Below, piece after piece: positions 15,430 through 23,807 of a stretch of 64,000 bases of DNA. The position numbers and the translations under genes are program-made. Origin of the DNA: Anaerostipes amylophilus (GTDB lineage Bacteria > Bacillota > Clostridia > Lachnospirales > Lachnospiraceae); the NCBI RefSeq assembly GCF_025567365.1, contig NZ_JAOQJG010000003.1, forward strand, positions 1 to 64,000, given 5' to 3'. The notes beneath the pieces are model-generated. The model ran no database searches. It was not told where the DNA came from and saw nothing but the letters and a program-made list of their open reading frames with translations. Position 1 is the first letter of the stretch, and the number at the start of each line of letters is the position of its first letter.

Positions 15430-16731
15430 GTGGCAGGTTATAATGATGAGAAAAAAGTATTAAGATGTTCTTTTTGCAATAAGACACAGGACCAGGTCCG
15501 CAAACTGATCGCGGGGCCAAAGGGAAAGAATGTTTATATCTGTGATGAATGTATTGACATTTGTTCAGAGATTATTGAAGAGGAATTTGAACAGTATACA
15601 GAGGATGATGGGGAGATCAATCTTCGTAAGCCAAAAGAGATCAAAGAATTTTTAGATCAATATGTCATTGGTCAGGACGAGGCAAAGAAAGTACTTTCCG
15701 TTGCTGTATACAATCATTACAAAAGAATTTTAATGGGCGGGGACTCTGATGTAGAACTGCAGAAGAGTAATATTTTAATGCTTGGACCAACTGGTTCAGG
15801 AAAGACATTATTAGCCCAGACTTTAGCAAAGATGTTAAATGTGCCATTTGCGATCGCAGATGCGACTGCTCTTACAGAAGCAGGATATGTTGGAGAAGAT
15901 GTTGAGAATATTCTTCTTAAGATCATTCAGGCAGCAGATTATGATATTGACCGTGCACAGTGTGGAATCATTTATATTGATGAGATTGATAAGATTACAA
16001 GAAAATCTGAGAACACATCAATTACAAGAGATGTTTCCGGAGAAGGTGTACAGCAGGCATTATTAAAGATTATCGAAGGTACAGTAGCATCTGTACCGCC
16101 ACAGGGAGGAAGAAAACATCCTCATCAGGAATTTATTCAGATTGATACATCGAATATCCTGTTTATCTGTGGAGGTGCATTTGATGGATTAGAGAAGATC
16201 ATTGAATCAAGAATTGGCAAGAAGTCTATTGGATTTGGAGCAGATGTTTTCGGACAGAAAGAGAAGGACCTGGGAGAATTATTAAAACAGGTATTACCTG
16301 AGGATTTTGTGAAATTTGGATTGATTCCTGAATTTATCGGACGTGTTCCAGTCAATGTATCATTGAATCCTTTAGATCAGGATGCATTAGTACGAATCTT
16401 AAAAGAACCAAAGAGTGCTCTTGTGAAACAATACCAGAGATTGTTTGAGATGGATGGCGTGAAACTTACATTTGATGATGATGCTTTAAGTGCGATCGCT
16501 AAGAAAGCATTAGATCGTAAGACAGGTGCCAGAGGCTTAAGAGCTATTGTGGAACAAGTGATTATGGATTTAATGTATGAGATTCCATCACAGACGGATG
16601 TGACAGAGTGTCTGATCACGAAAGGTGTTGTGGAAGGCACAGAAGATCCACAGATTGGATGTTCAGACCAGAAGGTAAAAGCTACAGTACCAAAGAAACG
16701 GGTTAAAACAAGCAATCATGAGATTGCATAG
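15430..16731 (+). CDS. clpX: ATP-dependent Clp protease ATP-binding subunit
   Basis: The 433-residue AAA+ unfoldase delivers tagged proteins to ClpP. It has a four-cysteine zinc-binding N-terminus (CSFC near 14-17 and CDEC near 38-41), Walker A GPTGSGKT near 119-126, Walker B IIYIDEIDK, and the IGF-type ClpP-docking loop (KSIGFG). The start is GTG at 15430. The C-terminal tail after the AAA+ core is normal for Firmicutes. Confidence 0.98.
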   Translation: MAGYNDEKKVLRCSFCNKTQDQVRKLIAGPKGKNVYICDECIDICSEIIEEEFEQYTEDDGEINLRKPKEIKEFLDQYVIGQDEAKKVLSVAVYNHYKRILMGGDSDVELQKSNILMLGPTGSGKTLLAQTLAKMLNVPFAIADATALTEAGYVGEDVENILLKIIQAADYDIDRAQCGIIYIDEIDKITRKSENTSITRDVSGEGVQQALLKIIEGTVASVPPQGGRKHPHQEFIQIDTSNILFICGGAFDGLEKIIESRIGKKSIGFGADVFGQKEKDLGELLKQVLPEDFVKFGLIPEFIGRVPVNVSLNPLDQDALVRILKEPKSALVKQYQRLFEMDGVKLTFDDDALSAIAKKALDRKTGARGLRAIVEQVIMDLMYEIPSQTDVTECLITKGVVEGTEDPQIGCSDQKVKATVPKKRVKTSNHEIA

Positions 16732-16747
16732 ATAGATTAGCCAAAAT

Positions 16748-16796
16748 AAAAACTGCTTTCGTGCAAGAGATTCTTGTGTCAAAGCAGTTTTTCTTC
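16748..16796 (+). terminator. Intrinsic terminator after clpX
   Basis: AAAACTGCTTT pairs with AAAGCAGTTTT, with a smaller inner stem, followed by a TTTTTCTTCTT tract. Confidence 0.85.
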
Positions 16797-16847
16797 TTAT
16801 GGACATACATTTTAGAATTAAATTTATGAAGCGAAAGGAAATACAAG

Positions 16848-19154
16848 ATGAAAAAGACTTTACCAATGCTTCCACTCAGAGGAAAGTACATATTTCCGAA
16901 TACGGTGATTCATTTTGATGTGTCAAGAAGCCGGTCGGTTAAAGCAATAGAAGAATCAATGGAGCATGACCAGCTGATCTTTTTAAATAATCAGATTGAT
17001 CCGATGGTAGAAGATCCAGGAATTGATGATTTATATCGTGTTGGAACGTTAGCAAGGATCAAGCAGGTGGTAAAACTCCCTAAGAATACATTAAGAGTGT
17101 TTGCAGAGGGATTATTCCGTGCAGAACTTAGCAAAACTGTAGAATATGATCCATTATTTAAAGTAGAGATTTTATATGATCATGTGGAGCAGCAACCATT
17201 TGAAGCATTCGAAAGAGAAGCATTTTTACGAATGATCAAAGAAGCATTTGAAAGTTATGCACAGGCATGGCCGCATTTGGACCAGAATATTATTAATTAT
17301 ATCCTGCTTCAGTCTGATGTAGAGATTCTGGTAGATGAACTGGCAACACATATTCCTTTTTCCTATCCGGAGAAACAAAAGATTCTGGAAGAGATGGATT
17401 TAAAAGAGCGCTGTGAACTGATGCTCGTTATGCTGGAAGAAGAACTGGATGTTTTGAAACTGAAACAGAAGATTCAGCAGAAAGTCAAAGTAAATGTTGA
17501 TAAAAATCAGAAAGAATATATGCTCAGAGAGCAGATGAAAGTAATCCGTGAAGAACTTTGTGAGACAAATGTAGAAGATGAAGCGGATGAATTTATGAAT
17601 CAGTTAAAAGAACTGAGGGCATCCGATGAAGTCAAAGAAAAGATCAAAAAAGAGATTTCAAGATTTCAGACAATGGGAAATCAGACACCAGAAAGTTCTG
17701 TGTTAAGAACATATATCGAAACAATGCTTTCTGTACCATGGGAAGAAATGAGTGAGGACAGTACAGATCTAGATAGAGCGCAGGAAATCTTAGACGAAGA
17801 CCATTATGGCATGGAGAAGGTAAAAGAGAGAGTGCTTGAATATCTGGCAGCACGTGCAATGAGCGGCAAGAAAGATGCAGCGATCCTTTGCTTGGTAGGA
17901 CCTCCAGGAACAGGAAAGACATCGATTGCAAAATCAATCGCAAGGGCAACGAATAAGAAATATGTTCGTTTATCTTTAGGTGGTGTGCGTGATGAATCAG
18001 AAATTCGAGGACACAGAAAGACGTATGTTGGGGCGATGCCTGGAAGAATCGTTGATGCATTAAGGAAAGTCAAAGTCAGAAATCCGCTGATGTTATTAGA
18101 TGAGATTGATAAGACTGGAAAAGATCAGCGTGGAGATACAGCGTCTGCATTATTAGAAGTCCTTGATCCAGAACAGAATGAGAATTTTACAGATCATTAT
18201 CTTGAAGTTGCTTTAAATTTAAGTGATGTCTTGTTTATCGCGACAGCCAATGATCTCTCTACAATTCCAAGGCCATTGCTTGATCGTATGGAGATTATTG
18301 AAGTTACAAGCTATACAGAGAATGAGAAATATCACATTGCAAATGATTATCTTGTGAAGAAGCAGATGGAAGCCAATGGATTAGATGATACACAGATTCA
18401 CTGGAAAGAAGATGCACTGAGATTTCTGATCTCTGATTATACAAGAGAATCTGGAGTCAGAAATTTAGAGAGAAGGATCGGACAGGTTTCAAGAAAGGTT
18501 GCAAGAGACATTTACCAGAAGAAACACAGAAAAGTTACGATCACAAAGAAGGCAATCAAAGATTATCTTGGAAAACCAGTCTATGAATGGGAGAAGGATA
18601 CATTACGAGATCAGATTGGAGTTGTTCATGGGCTTGCATGGACTGCAGTTGGAGGAGTAACATTAAAGATTGAAGTGAATGTTATGCCAGGAAAGGGTGG
18701 CATTCAGATCACAGGTTCTCTTGGGGATGTTATGAAAGAATCTGCACAGGCAGCGATCAGTTATATCAGAAGTCAAAGTAAGAAATATAAGATCAAGAAT
18801 GACTTCTTTGAAAAACATGACATTCATATTCATATTCCAGAGGGAGCGGTACCAAAAGACGGACCATCTGCCGGAATTACAATGACAACAGCAGTACTCT
18901 CAGCGATCACAGGGCACAAAGTTTATGGAAATCTTGCGATGACAGGAGAAGTAACGATCCGAGGGGATGTCCTTCAGATTGGTGGATTAAAAGAGAAACT
19001 TCTTGCAGCTAAAAGACTTGGGATCACAAAAGTTTTAGTTCCAAAGATGAATGAAAAAGATGTTAAGGAATTTGAAGAAGAAGTAATCGAAGGACTTGAG
19101 ATCGTTTATGTAAAAACAATGACACAAGTGATCAAAGAAGCGTTCGTACATTAA
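16848..19154 (+). CDS. lon: ATP-dependent protease La
   Basis: The 768-residue protein is a LonA-type protease that degrades misfolded and regulatory proteins. It has an N-terminal LON substrate domain (MLPLRGKYIFPNT), a coiled-coil linker, an AAA+ module with GPPGTGKTS near residue 351, and a C-terminal protease domain with Ser674 in KDGPSAGIT and Lys717 in GLKEKLLAA. AAAGGAAA precedes the ATG. It follows the clpX terminator and runs into folC with a 31-base gap. Confidence 0.98.
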   Translation: MKKTLPMLPLRGKYIFPNTVIHFDVSRSRSVKAIEESMEHDQLIFLNNQIDPMVEDPGIDDLYRVGTLARIKQVVKLPKNTLRVFAEGLFRAELSKTVEYDPLFKVEILYDHVEQQPFEAFEREAFLRMIKEAFESYAQAWPHLDQNIINYILLQSDVEILVDELATHIPFSYPEKQKILEEMDLKERCELMLVMLEEELDVLKLKQKIQQKVKVNVDKNQKEYMLREQMKVIREELCETNVEDEADEFMNQLKELRASDEVKEKIKKEISRFQTMGNQTPESSVLRTYIETMLSVPWEEMSEDSTDLDRAQEILDEDHYGMEKVKERVLEYLAARAMSGKKDAAILCLVGPPGTGKTSIAKSIARATNKKYVRLSLGGVRDESEIRGHRKTYVGAMPGRIVDALRKVKVRNPLMLLDEIDKTGKDQRGDTASALLEVLDPEQNENFTDHYLEVALNLSDVLFIATANDLSTIPRPLLDRMEIIEVTSYTENEKYHIANDYLVKKQMEANGLDDTQIHWKEDALRFLISDYTRESGVRNLERRIGQVSRKVARDIYQKKHRKVTITKKAIKDYLGKPVYEWEKDTLRDQIGVVHGLAWTAVGGVTLKIEVNVMPGKGGIQITGSLGDVMKESAQAAISYIRSQSKKYKIKNDFFEKHDIHIHIPEGAVPKDGPSAGITMTTAVLSAITGHKVYGNLAMTGEVTIRGDVLQIGGLKEKLLAAKRLGITKVLVPKMNEKDVKEFEEEVIEGLEIVYVKTMTQVIKEAFVH

Positions 19155-19185
19155 TATCATGATAAAATAAAAACTGGAGGCAGTT

Positions 19186-20466
19186 ATGAATTACGAAGAA
19201 GCAATGAATTTTATACAAAATACAAATAAATTTGGAAGTGTCTTAGGACTTGATAATATCAGAGAGTTATTAGAAAGACTTGGAAACCCACAAGAACAGC
19301 TTAGAGTGGTTCATATTGCCGGAACCAATGGAAAAGGTTCAACACTTGCATTTCTGGCAGGTATTTTTAGGGAAAGTGGATATCGTGCAGGGAGATATGT
19401 ATCCCCTGCATCCTTTTACTATGAAGAAAGGTTTCGTATCAATGAAGAAAATATTTCTAAAAAAGACCTGTGCTTTTATATGGAAAAAATAAAGAATGTT
19501 GCCGAAGAAATGGTAAAAGATGGTCTATCCCATCCGACAATGTTTGAGATTGAGACAGCACTTAGTTTTCTTTATTTTCTCGATAAAAAAGTAGATGTTG
19601 TATTATTAGAGACGGGAATGGGCGGAAGACTGGATGCAACAAATGTAGTAAAGAAGCCGATTGCAACAGTTATAGCATCAATTGGAATGGATCATATGCA
19701 ATTTTTAGGTGATACACTGGAAAAAATAGCATCAGAAAAAGCGGGGATCATCAAAGAAGGATGTCCGGTCATTTCTTATGACAATACAAAAGAAGTTAAT
19801 GAAGTGATAAAGAACAAAGCTAAACAGATGCATGCAAAAGTAACTTTTGTGAATTCTGCAGGGATCAGAGTGCTTCAGGAGTCACTGAATGGGGAAAGTT
19901 TTTCTTATCGTTCTTCTGATGGAAGATGGTATGAAAAGATTGAGATACCACTTCTTGGAAGACATCAGATCAACAATGCAGCACTTGCGTTAGAAACTTT
20001 AAATGTTATAAAAAACTATTATTGTATCAGTGATTTTCAGACGGAAGACGGAATGCGAAAAACAATCTGGAGAGGTAGAATTGAGATATTGGAACGAGAA
20101 CCTATGGTAATCTGTGACGGTGCACATAATCCAGATGGTGCAAAGAGTTTATTAAGTTTTTTGCAAAATAATTTTACAAACCAGCGATTAATCTATATAA
20201 TGGGAGTATTGTCAGATAAAGATTACGAACAGATGGTACAGATTCTTGCCCCAGCGGCAGATAAGATTTATACAGTAGCACCGGATAATCCAAGAGCTCT
20301 TTCAAGCAGGGAGCTGTGTAATTGTATAAGTAAATATCATCAGAACGTAGAGGAAAGACAAAGACTCGCTGAATGTCTTAGTGAAGTAAGGCAGAAGGCA
20401 GAGAAAGATGATGTGATCATAATCTGTGGAACATTATCTTTTCAAAATGAACTAATAAACCAATAG
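19186..20466 (+). CDS. folC: Bifunctional folylpolyglutamate synthase/dihydrofolate synthase
   Basis: The 426-residue Mur-ligase-type enzyme adds glutamate to dihydropteroate and to folates. It has the P-loop HIAGTNGKGSTLAF near 44-57, the ETGMGGRLDATN motif, and the C-terminal CDGAHNPDG signature. CTGGAGGCAG is a good ribosome site. It opens a run with an HD protein, folP and fused folB-folK, so one transcript carries most late folate genes. No folE is present in this cluster. Confidence 0.95.
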   Translation: MNYEEAMNFIQNTNKFGSVLGLDNIRELLERLGNPQEQLRVVHIAGTNGKGSTLAFLAGIFRESGYRAGRYVSPASFYYEERFRINEENISKKDLCFYMEKIKNVAEEMVKDGLSHPTMFEIETALSFLYFLDKKVDVVLLETGMGGRLDATNVVKKPIATVIASIGMDHMQFLGDTLEKIASEKAGIIKEGCPVISYDNTKEVNEVIKNKAKQMHAKVTFVNSAGIRVLQESLNGESFSYRSSDGRWYEKIEIPLLGRHQINNAALALETLNVIKNYYCISDFQTEDGMRKTIWRGRIEILEREPMVICDGAHNPDGAKSLLSFLQNNFTNQRLIYIMGVLSDKDYEQMVQILAPAADKIYTVAPDNPRALSSRELCNCISKYHQNVEERQRLAECLSEVRQKAEKDDVIIICGTLSFQNELINQ

Positions 20467-20480
20467 CAGAGGATGAACAG

Positions 20481-20960
20481 GTGGAAAGATTCCAGAAGAT
20501 CGTATGCCATGAAACATACAAACAAACGTACGAAAAACTACAAGAATTAGAAAAAGACCGTGAATTTTGCGGGCATGATATGGAACATTTTCTTTCGGTA
20601 GCAAGAATCAGTTATCTTATGGTGCTTGAGAAGAATCTTGATATTCCGAAAGATATCATATATGCGACGGCATTTCTTCATGATATGGGAAGAGCTGACC
20701 AGTATGAAAAAGGAATTTCACATGATGAGGCAGGTGCAATTCTTGCAGAAGAGATTTTAAAAGATTGTGGCTATACAGCCGCAGAAAGAAAAATCATGGT
20801 CGATACGATCTTAAAGCATCGTGACGTTGAAGAGAAAGAAGACAGCTTTGCAGCTATTTTTTATCGTGCAGACAAACTTTCCAGAGACTGTATCCACTGC
20901 AAAGCCAGACAGGAATGTTATTGGCCGCAAGAGAAGAAAAACAGCAGGTATATTTACTAG
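20481..20960 (+). CDS. HD-domain phosphohydrolase in the folate operon
   Basis: A 159-residue HD-superfamily protein with metal ligands His36, His67-Asp68 (FLHDMGR) and Asp131 (YRADKLS). After the HD domain is a short cysteine motif (Cys137, Cys140, Cys146) that could bind a metal. The start is GTG at 20481 after AGAGGA; the nearby ATG is out of frame. It lies 14 bases after folC and 10 bases before folP, so co-expression with folate synthesis is nearly certain. A phosphatase step on a pterin intermediate is an attractive guess, as that step often lacks an assigned gene, but the sequence does not show it. Confidence 0.8.
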   Translation: MERFQKIVCHETYKQTYEKLQELEKDREFCGHDMEHFLSVARISYLMVLEKNLDIPKDIIYATAFLHDMGRADQYEKGISHDEAGAILAEEILKDCGYTAAERKIMVDTILKHRDVEEKEDSFAAIFYRADKLSRDCIHCKARQECYWPQEKKNSRYIY

Positions 20961-20970
20961 GAGAGATACA

Positions 20971-21777
20971 ATGATTATTGGAAATAAAACATTTGATACG
21001 AAACACCATGGATATATTATGGGAATCTTGAATGTGACACCAGACTCATTTTCTGATGGAGGAAAATATGATCATCTAGATGCAGCATTAAAACATGCAG
21101 AAGAAATGATTAAAGATGGAGCTGCGATCATTGATGTAGGTGGAGAATCTACAAGACCTGGGTACACTCTGATTTCCGATGAAGAAGAGATTGGAAGGGT
21201 AACACCAGTGATTGAGGCCCTTAAGAAAGAATTTGATGTTCCAGTATCTCTGGATACTTACAAATCAGGTGTGGCAAGAGCAGGGATTGAAGCAGGAGCT
21301 GATCTGATCAATGATATCTGGGGACTTAAGTGGGATGGAACAATGGCAGAAGTGTTAGCAGAAACAGGAATCGCTTCTTGTTTGATGCATAACCGCAAGG
21401 ATACAGACTACAAAGATTATTTAAATGATGTGATAGCTGATCTGAATGAGACAATGGAGATGGCAGAGAAGGCAGGGATCAAAAAAGATACGATCATGTT
21501 AGATCCAGGAATCGGATTTGCCAAGGATCTTGATCAGAATTTAGAACTTATGAATCATTTAGAACTTTTAAACCAGTGGGATGTACCTGTTCTTCTTGGA
21601 ACTTCAAGAAAATCAATGATCGGACTTATTCTGGATCTTCCATCTGATCAGAGAGTGGAAGGAACTGTTGCAACAACAGTGAGTGGATACATGAAAGGAT
21701 GCAGATTTTTCAGAGTACATGATGTAAAAGAAAACATGCGTGCTATGAAGATGATAGAAGCAATTTGTGCAAAATAA
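20971..21777 (+). CDS. folP: Dihydropteroate synthase
   Basis: The 268-residue TIM barrel condenses hydroxymethyl-dihydropterin diphosphate with p-aminobenzoate. Signatures are GILNVTPDSFSDGG near residues 17-30 and IDVGGESTRPG near 55-65. The ATG at 20971 is chosen because GGAGAG lies just before it; the frame is open further upstream within the HD gene, but that part has no DHPS similarity. It overlaps the region before folB-folK by only the leader. Confidence 0.96.
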   Translation: MIIGNKTFDTKHHGYIMGILNVTPDSFSDGGKYDHLDAALKHAEEMIKDGAAIIDVGGESTRPGYTLISDEEEIGRVTPVIEALKKEFDVPVSLDTYKSGVARAGIEAGADLINDIWGLKWDGTMAEVLAETGIASCLMHNRKDTDYKDYLNDVIADLNETMEMAEKAGIKKDTIMLDPGIGFAKDLDQNLELMNHLELLNQWDVPVLLGTSRKSMIGLILDLPSDQRVEGTVATTVSGYMKGCRFFRVHDVKENMRAMKMIEAICAK

Positions 21778-21787
21778 GGGAGAATTG

Positions 21788-22612
21788 ATGATGGATCAGA
21801 TTATAATCAAAGATTTGGAAGTTTATGCAAATCATGGTCTATATAAAGAGGAAAAGGTATTAGGACAAAAGTTTTTAGTATCTGCAGTACTTTATGTGGA
21901 TACGAAGCTTGCAGGTGTCAGTGACCAGATGGAATTTTCTGTTGATTATGGAAAAGTATGCCGCGTGATCAAGGATATTCTGACAGAGAATGACTTTAAC
22001 CTGATCGAATGTGTGGCAGAAACTGTGGCAAAGAAACTGCTTCTTAAATTTCCATTAGTCAGAAAACTTGAGATTGAAGTAAAAAAACCATGGGCACCAA
22101 TTGGATTGCCTCTTGATTATGTTTCTGTTAAGATTAAACGTGGCTGGCATAGAGCCTATATTGGTGTTGGGTCCAATATGGGAGACCGTATGGAATATAT
22201 CAATCAAGCAATCGATGCGATCGAGGCACAGGATGATACGAAAGTTGTTCATGTTTCAAGCCTGATTGAGACAAAGCCATATGGAGGAGTTAAGCAGGAT
22301 GATTTTCTGAATGGATGTATTGCCATCGATACGTTAAAAGAACCGGAAGAACTGCTTGATTTTCTGATGGATGTGGAAGCACAGGCAGGAAGAGTCAGAA
22401 CAATTCATTGGGGACCGAGAACACTGGACCTTGATATTTTAATGTATGATGATCTTGTGATGAATGAGAGAAAATTAACGATCCCTCACAAAGAGATGCA
22501 CAAAAGACTGTTTGTTTTAGAACCATTAGAAGAGATTGCACCATATCTTATGCATCCACTGCTTGGCAAAACAGTCACACAATTAAAAGAAATGATAAAA
22601 GAGGAACAATAA
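21788..22612 (+). CDS. folB-folK: Fused dihydroneopterin aldolase/HPPK
   Basis: About 274 residues with two enzymes in one chain. The N-terminal part (about 1-118) is dihydroneopterin aldolase (ANHGLYKEEKVLGQKF). The C-terminal part (about 120-274) is 6-hydroxymethyl-7,8-dihydropterin pyrophosphokinase (AYIGVGSNMGDR, HWGPRTLDLDILMY). They perform consecutive steps directly before FolP. The start is ATG 21788 or the adjacent ATG 21791, behind GGGAG. pheA begins 4 bases after the stop. Confidence 0.95.
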   Translation: MMDQIIIKDLEVYANHGLYKEEKVLGQKFLVSAVLYVDTKLAGVSDQMEFSVDYGKVCRVIKDILTENDFNLIECVAETVAKKLLLKFPLVRKLEIEVKKPWAPIGLPLDYVSVKIKRGWHRAYIGVGSNMGDRMEYINQAIDAIEAQDDTKVVHVSSLIETKPYGGVKQDDFLNGCIAIDTLKEPEELLDFLMDVEAQAGRVRTIHWGPRTLDLDILMYDDLVMNERKLTIPHKEMHKRLFVLEPLEEIAPYLMHPLLGKTVTQLKEMIKEEQ

Positions 22613-22615
22613 ACT

Positions 22616-23749
22616 ATGAGAGATTTGATGGAAATAAGACAACAGATTGACGAGATCGATCAGAAGATGCTTTCTTTATTCAAACAACGAATGAGATGTT
22701 CTGCGGACGTAGCAGAATATAAAAGAGGGACAGGGAAAGCAATTTATGACCCTGTAAGAGAAAGACAGAAGATTGATGTTTTAACAAAAGATGAAACGGA
22801 AACGATCATTAAGAAATCCGTGGAAGAGATGTTTCTTCAGATGATGAGTATCAGTCGCAGATACCAGTATAGTCTGTTATCACAGGAAGATGCTTATATC
22901 GATGGAACATTTGAAGAAGTTGATTCTCTGGATATCAATGAAAATACAAAAGTCGTATATCAGGGAATTCCTGGTGCATATCAGGAACAGGCAATGGTAC
23001 AGTATTTTGGAGAAAATGTTAAAAATTTCTCTGTACCGGAGTTTAAAGATGTTGTAAAGACATTAGATCGAGGGGAAGCTGATTATGGAGTACTTCCAAT
23101 TGAGAATACTTCAGCAGGAACTGTCAGTGGAATTTATGATATGATTCTTGATTACGATATCTGTGTGGTAGGAGAAGAATCTGTTGATGTGAGACATGTT
23201 TTTGCAGCACTTCCAGGAAGCAGTTTAGAACAGATCGAGAAAGTGTATTCACATCCGCAAGGATTGATGCAATGCAAAGGTTTCTTAGATGAACATCCAG
23301 AATGGGAGCAGGTAAAAGTTGCTAATACTGCGATTAGTGCAAAGAAAGTAGCAGATGATGGCAAGAATACAAAAGCTGCGATCTGCAGTGAACGTGCAGC
23401 TAAGATGTATGGTCTTCAGATTTTAAAAAGAGAGGTAAATGATGAAGGAAACAATACAACAAGATTCGTGATCATGTCAAAGAAGAAACAATATAGAAAA
23501 GATGCAGGAAAAGTAAGTATTAGTTTCAGCGTACCACATGAATCAGGGTCTTTGTATAATATCTTGACTCATTTTATGTTTAATAATGTCAGTATGAGTA
23601 ATATTGAATCCAGGCCGCTTCCAGGAAGAAAGTGGGAGTATGGATTTTATGTTGACGTGATCGGGAATTTAAATGATCCAGCAATCCGTAATGCACTGGC
23701 AGGAATCAAAGAAGAGACAAAGGATTTTAAAATATTAGGAAATTTCTAA
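22616..23749 (+). CDS. pheA: Bifunctional chorismate mutase/prephenate dehydratase
   Basis: The 377-residue P-protein turns chorismate to prephenate and then to phenylpyruvate for phenylalanine synthesis. Its parts are an AroQ-type mutase (about 1-85, with IRQQIDEIDQKM), a dehydratase (about 105-285, with GIPGAYQEQA and the catalytic NNTTRF motif) and a C-terminal ACT domain with NIESRPLPGRKWEYGF for phenylalanine feedback. The ribosome site is GAGGAA at the end of folB-folK. Pterin and phenylalanine routes share one transcript but not a pathway. Confidence 0.96.
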   Translation: MRDLMEIRQQIDEIDQKMLSLFKQRMRCSADVAEYKRGTGKAIYDPVRERQKIDVLTKDETETIIKKSVEEMFLQMMSISRRYQYSLLSQEDAYIDGTFEEVDSLDINENTKVVYQGIPGAYQEQAMVQYFGENVKNFSVPEFKDVVKTLDRGEADYGVLPIENTSAGTVSGIYDMILDYDICVVGEESVDVRHVFAALPGSSLEQIEKVYSHPQGLMQCKGFLDEHPEWEQVKVANTAISAKKVADDGKNTKAAICSERAAKMYGLQILKREVNDEGNNTTRFVIMSKKKQYRKDAGKVSISFSVPHESGSLYNILTHFMFNNVSMSNIESRPLPGRKWEYGFYVDVIGNLNDPAIRNALAGIKEETKDFKILGNF

Positions 23750-23807
23750 AAATTATGAATGTGAAAAAAAGACTGGGGAAATACAAACGAATGGAAGGTA
23801 ATGTAAA

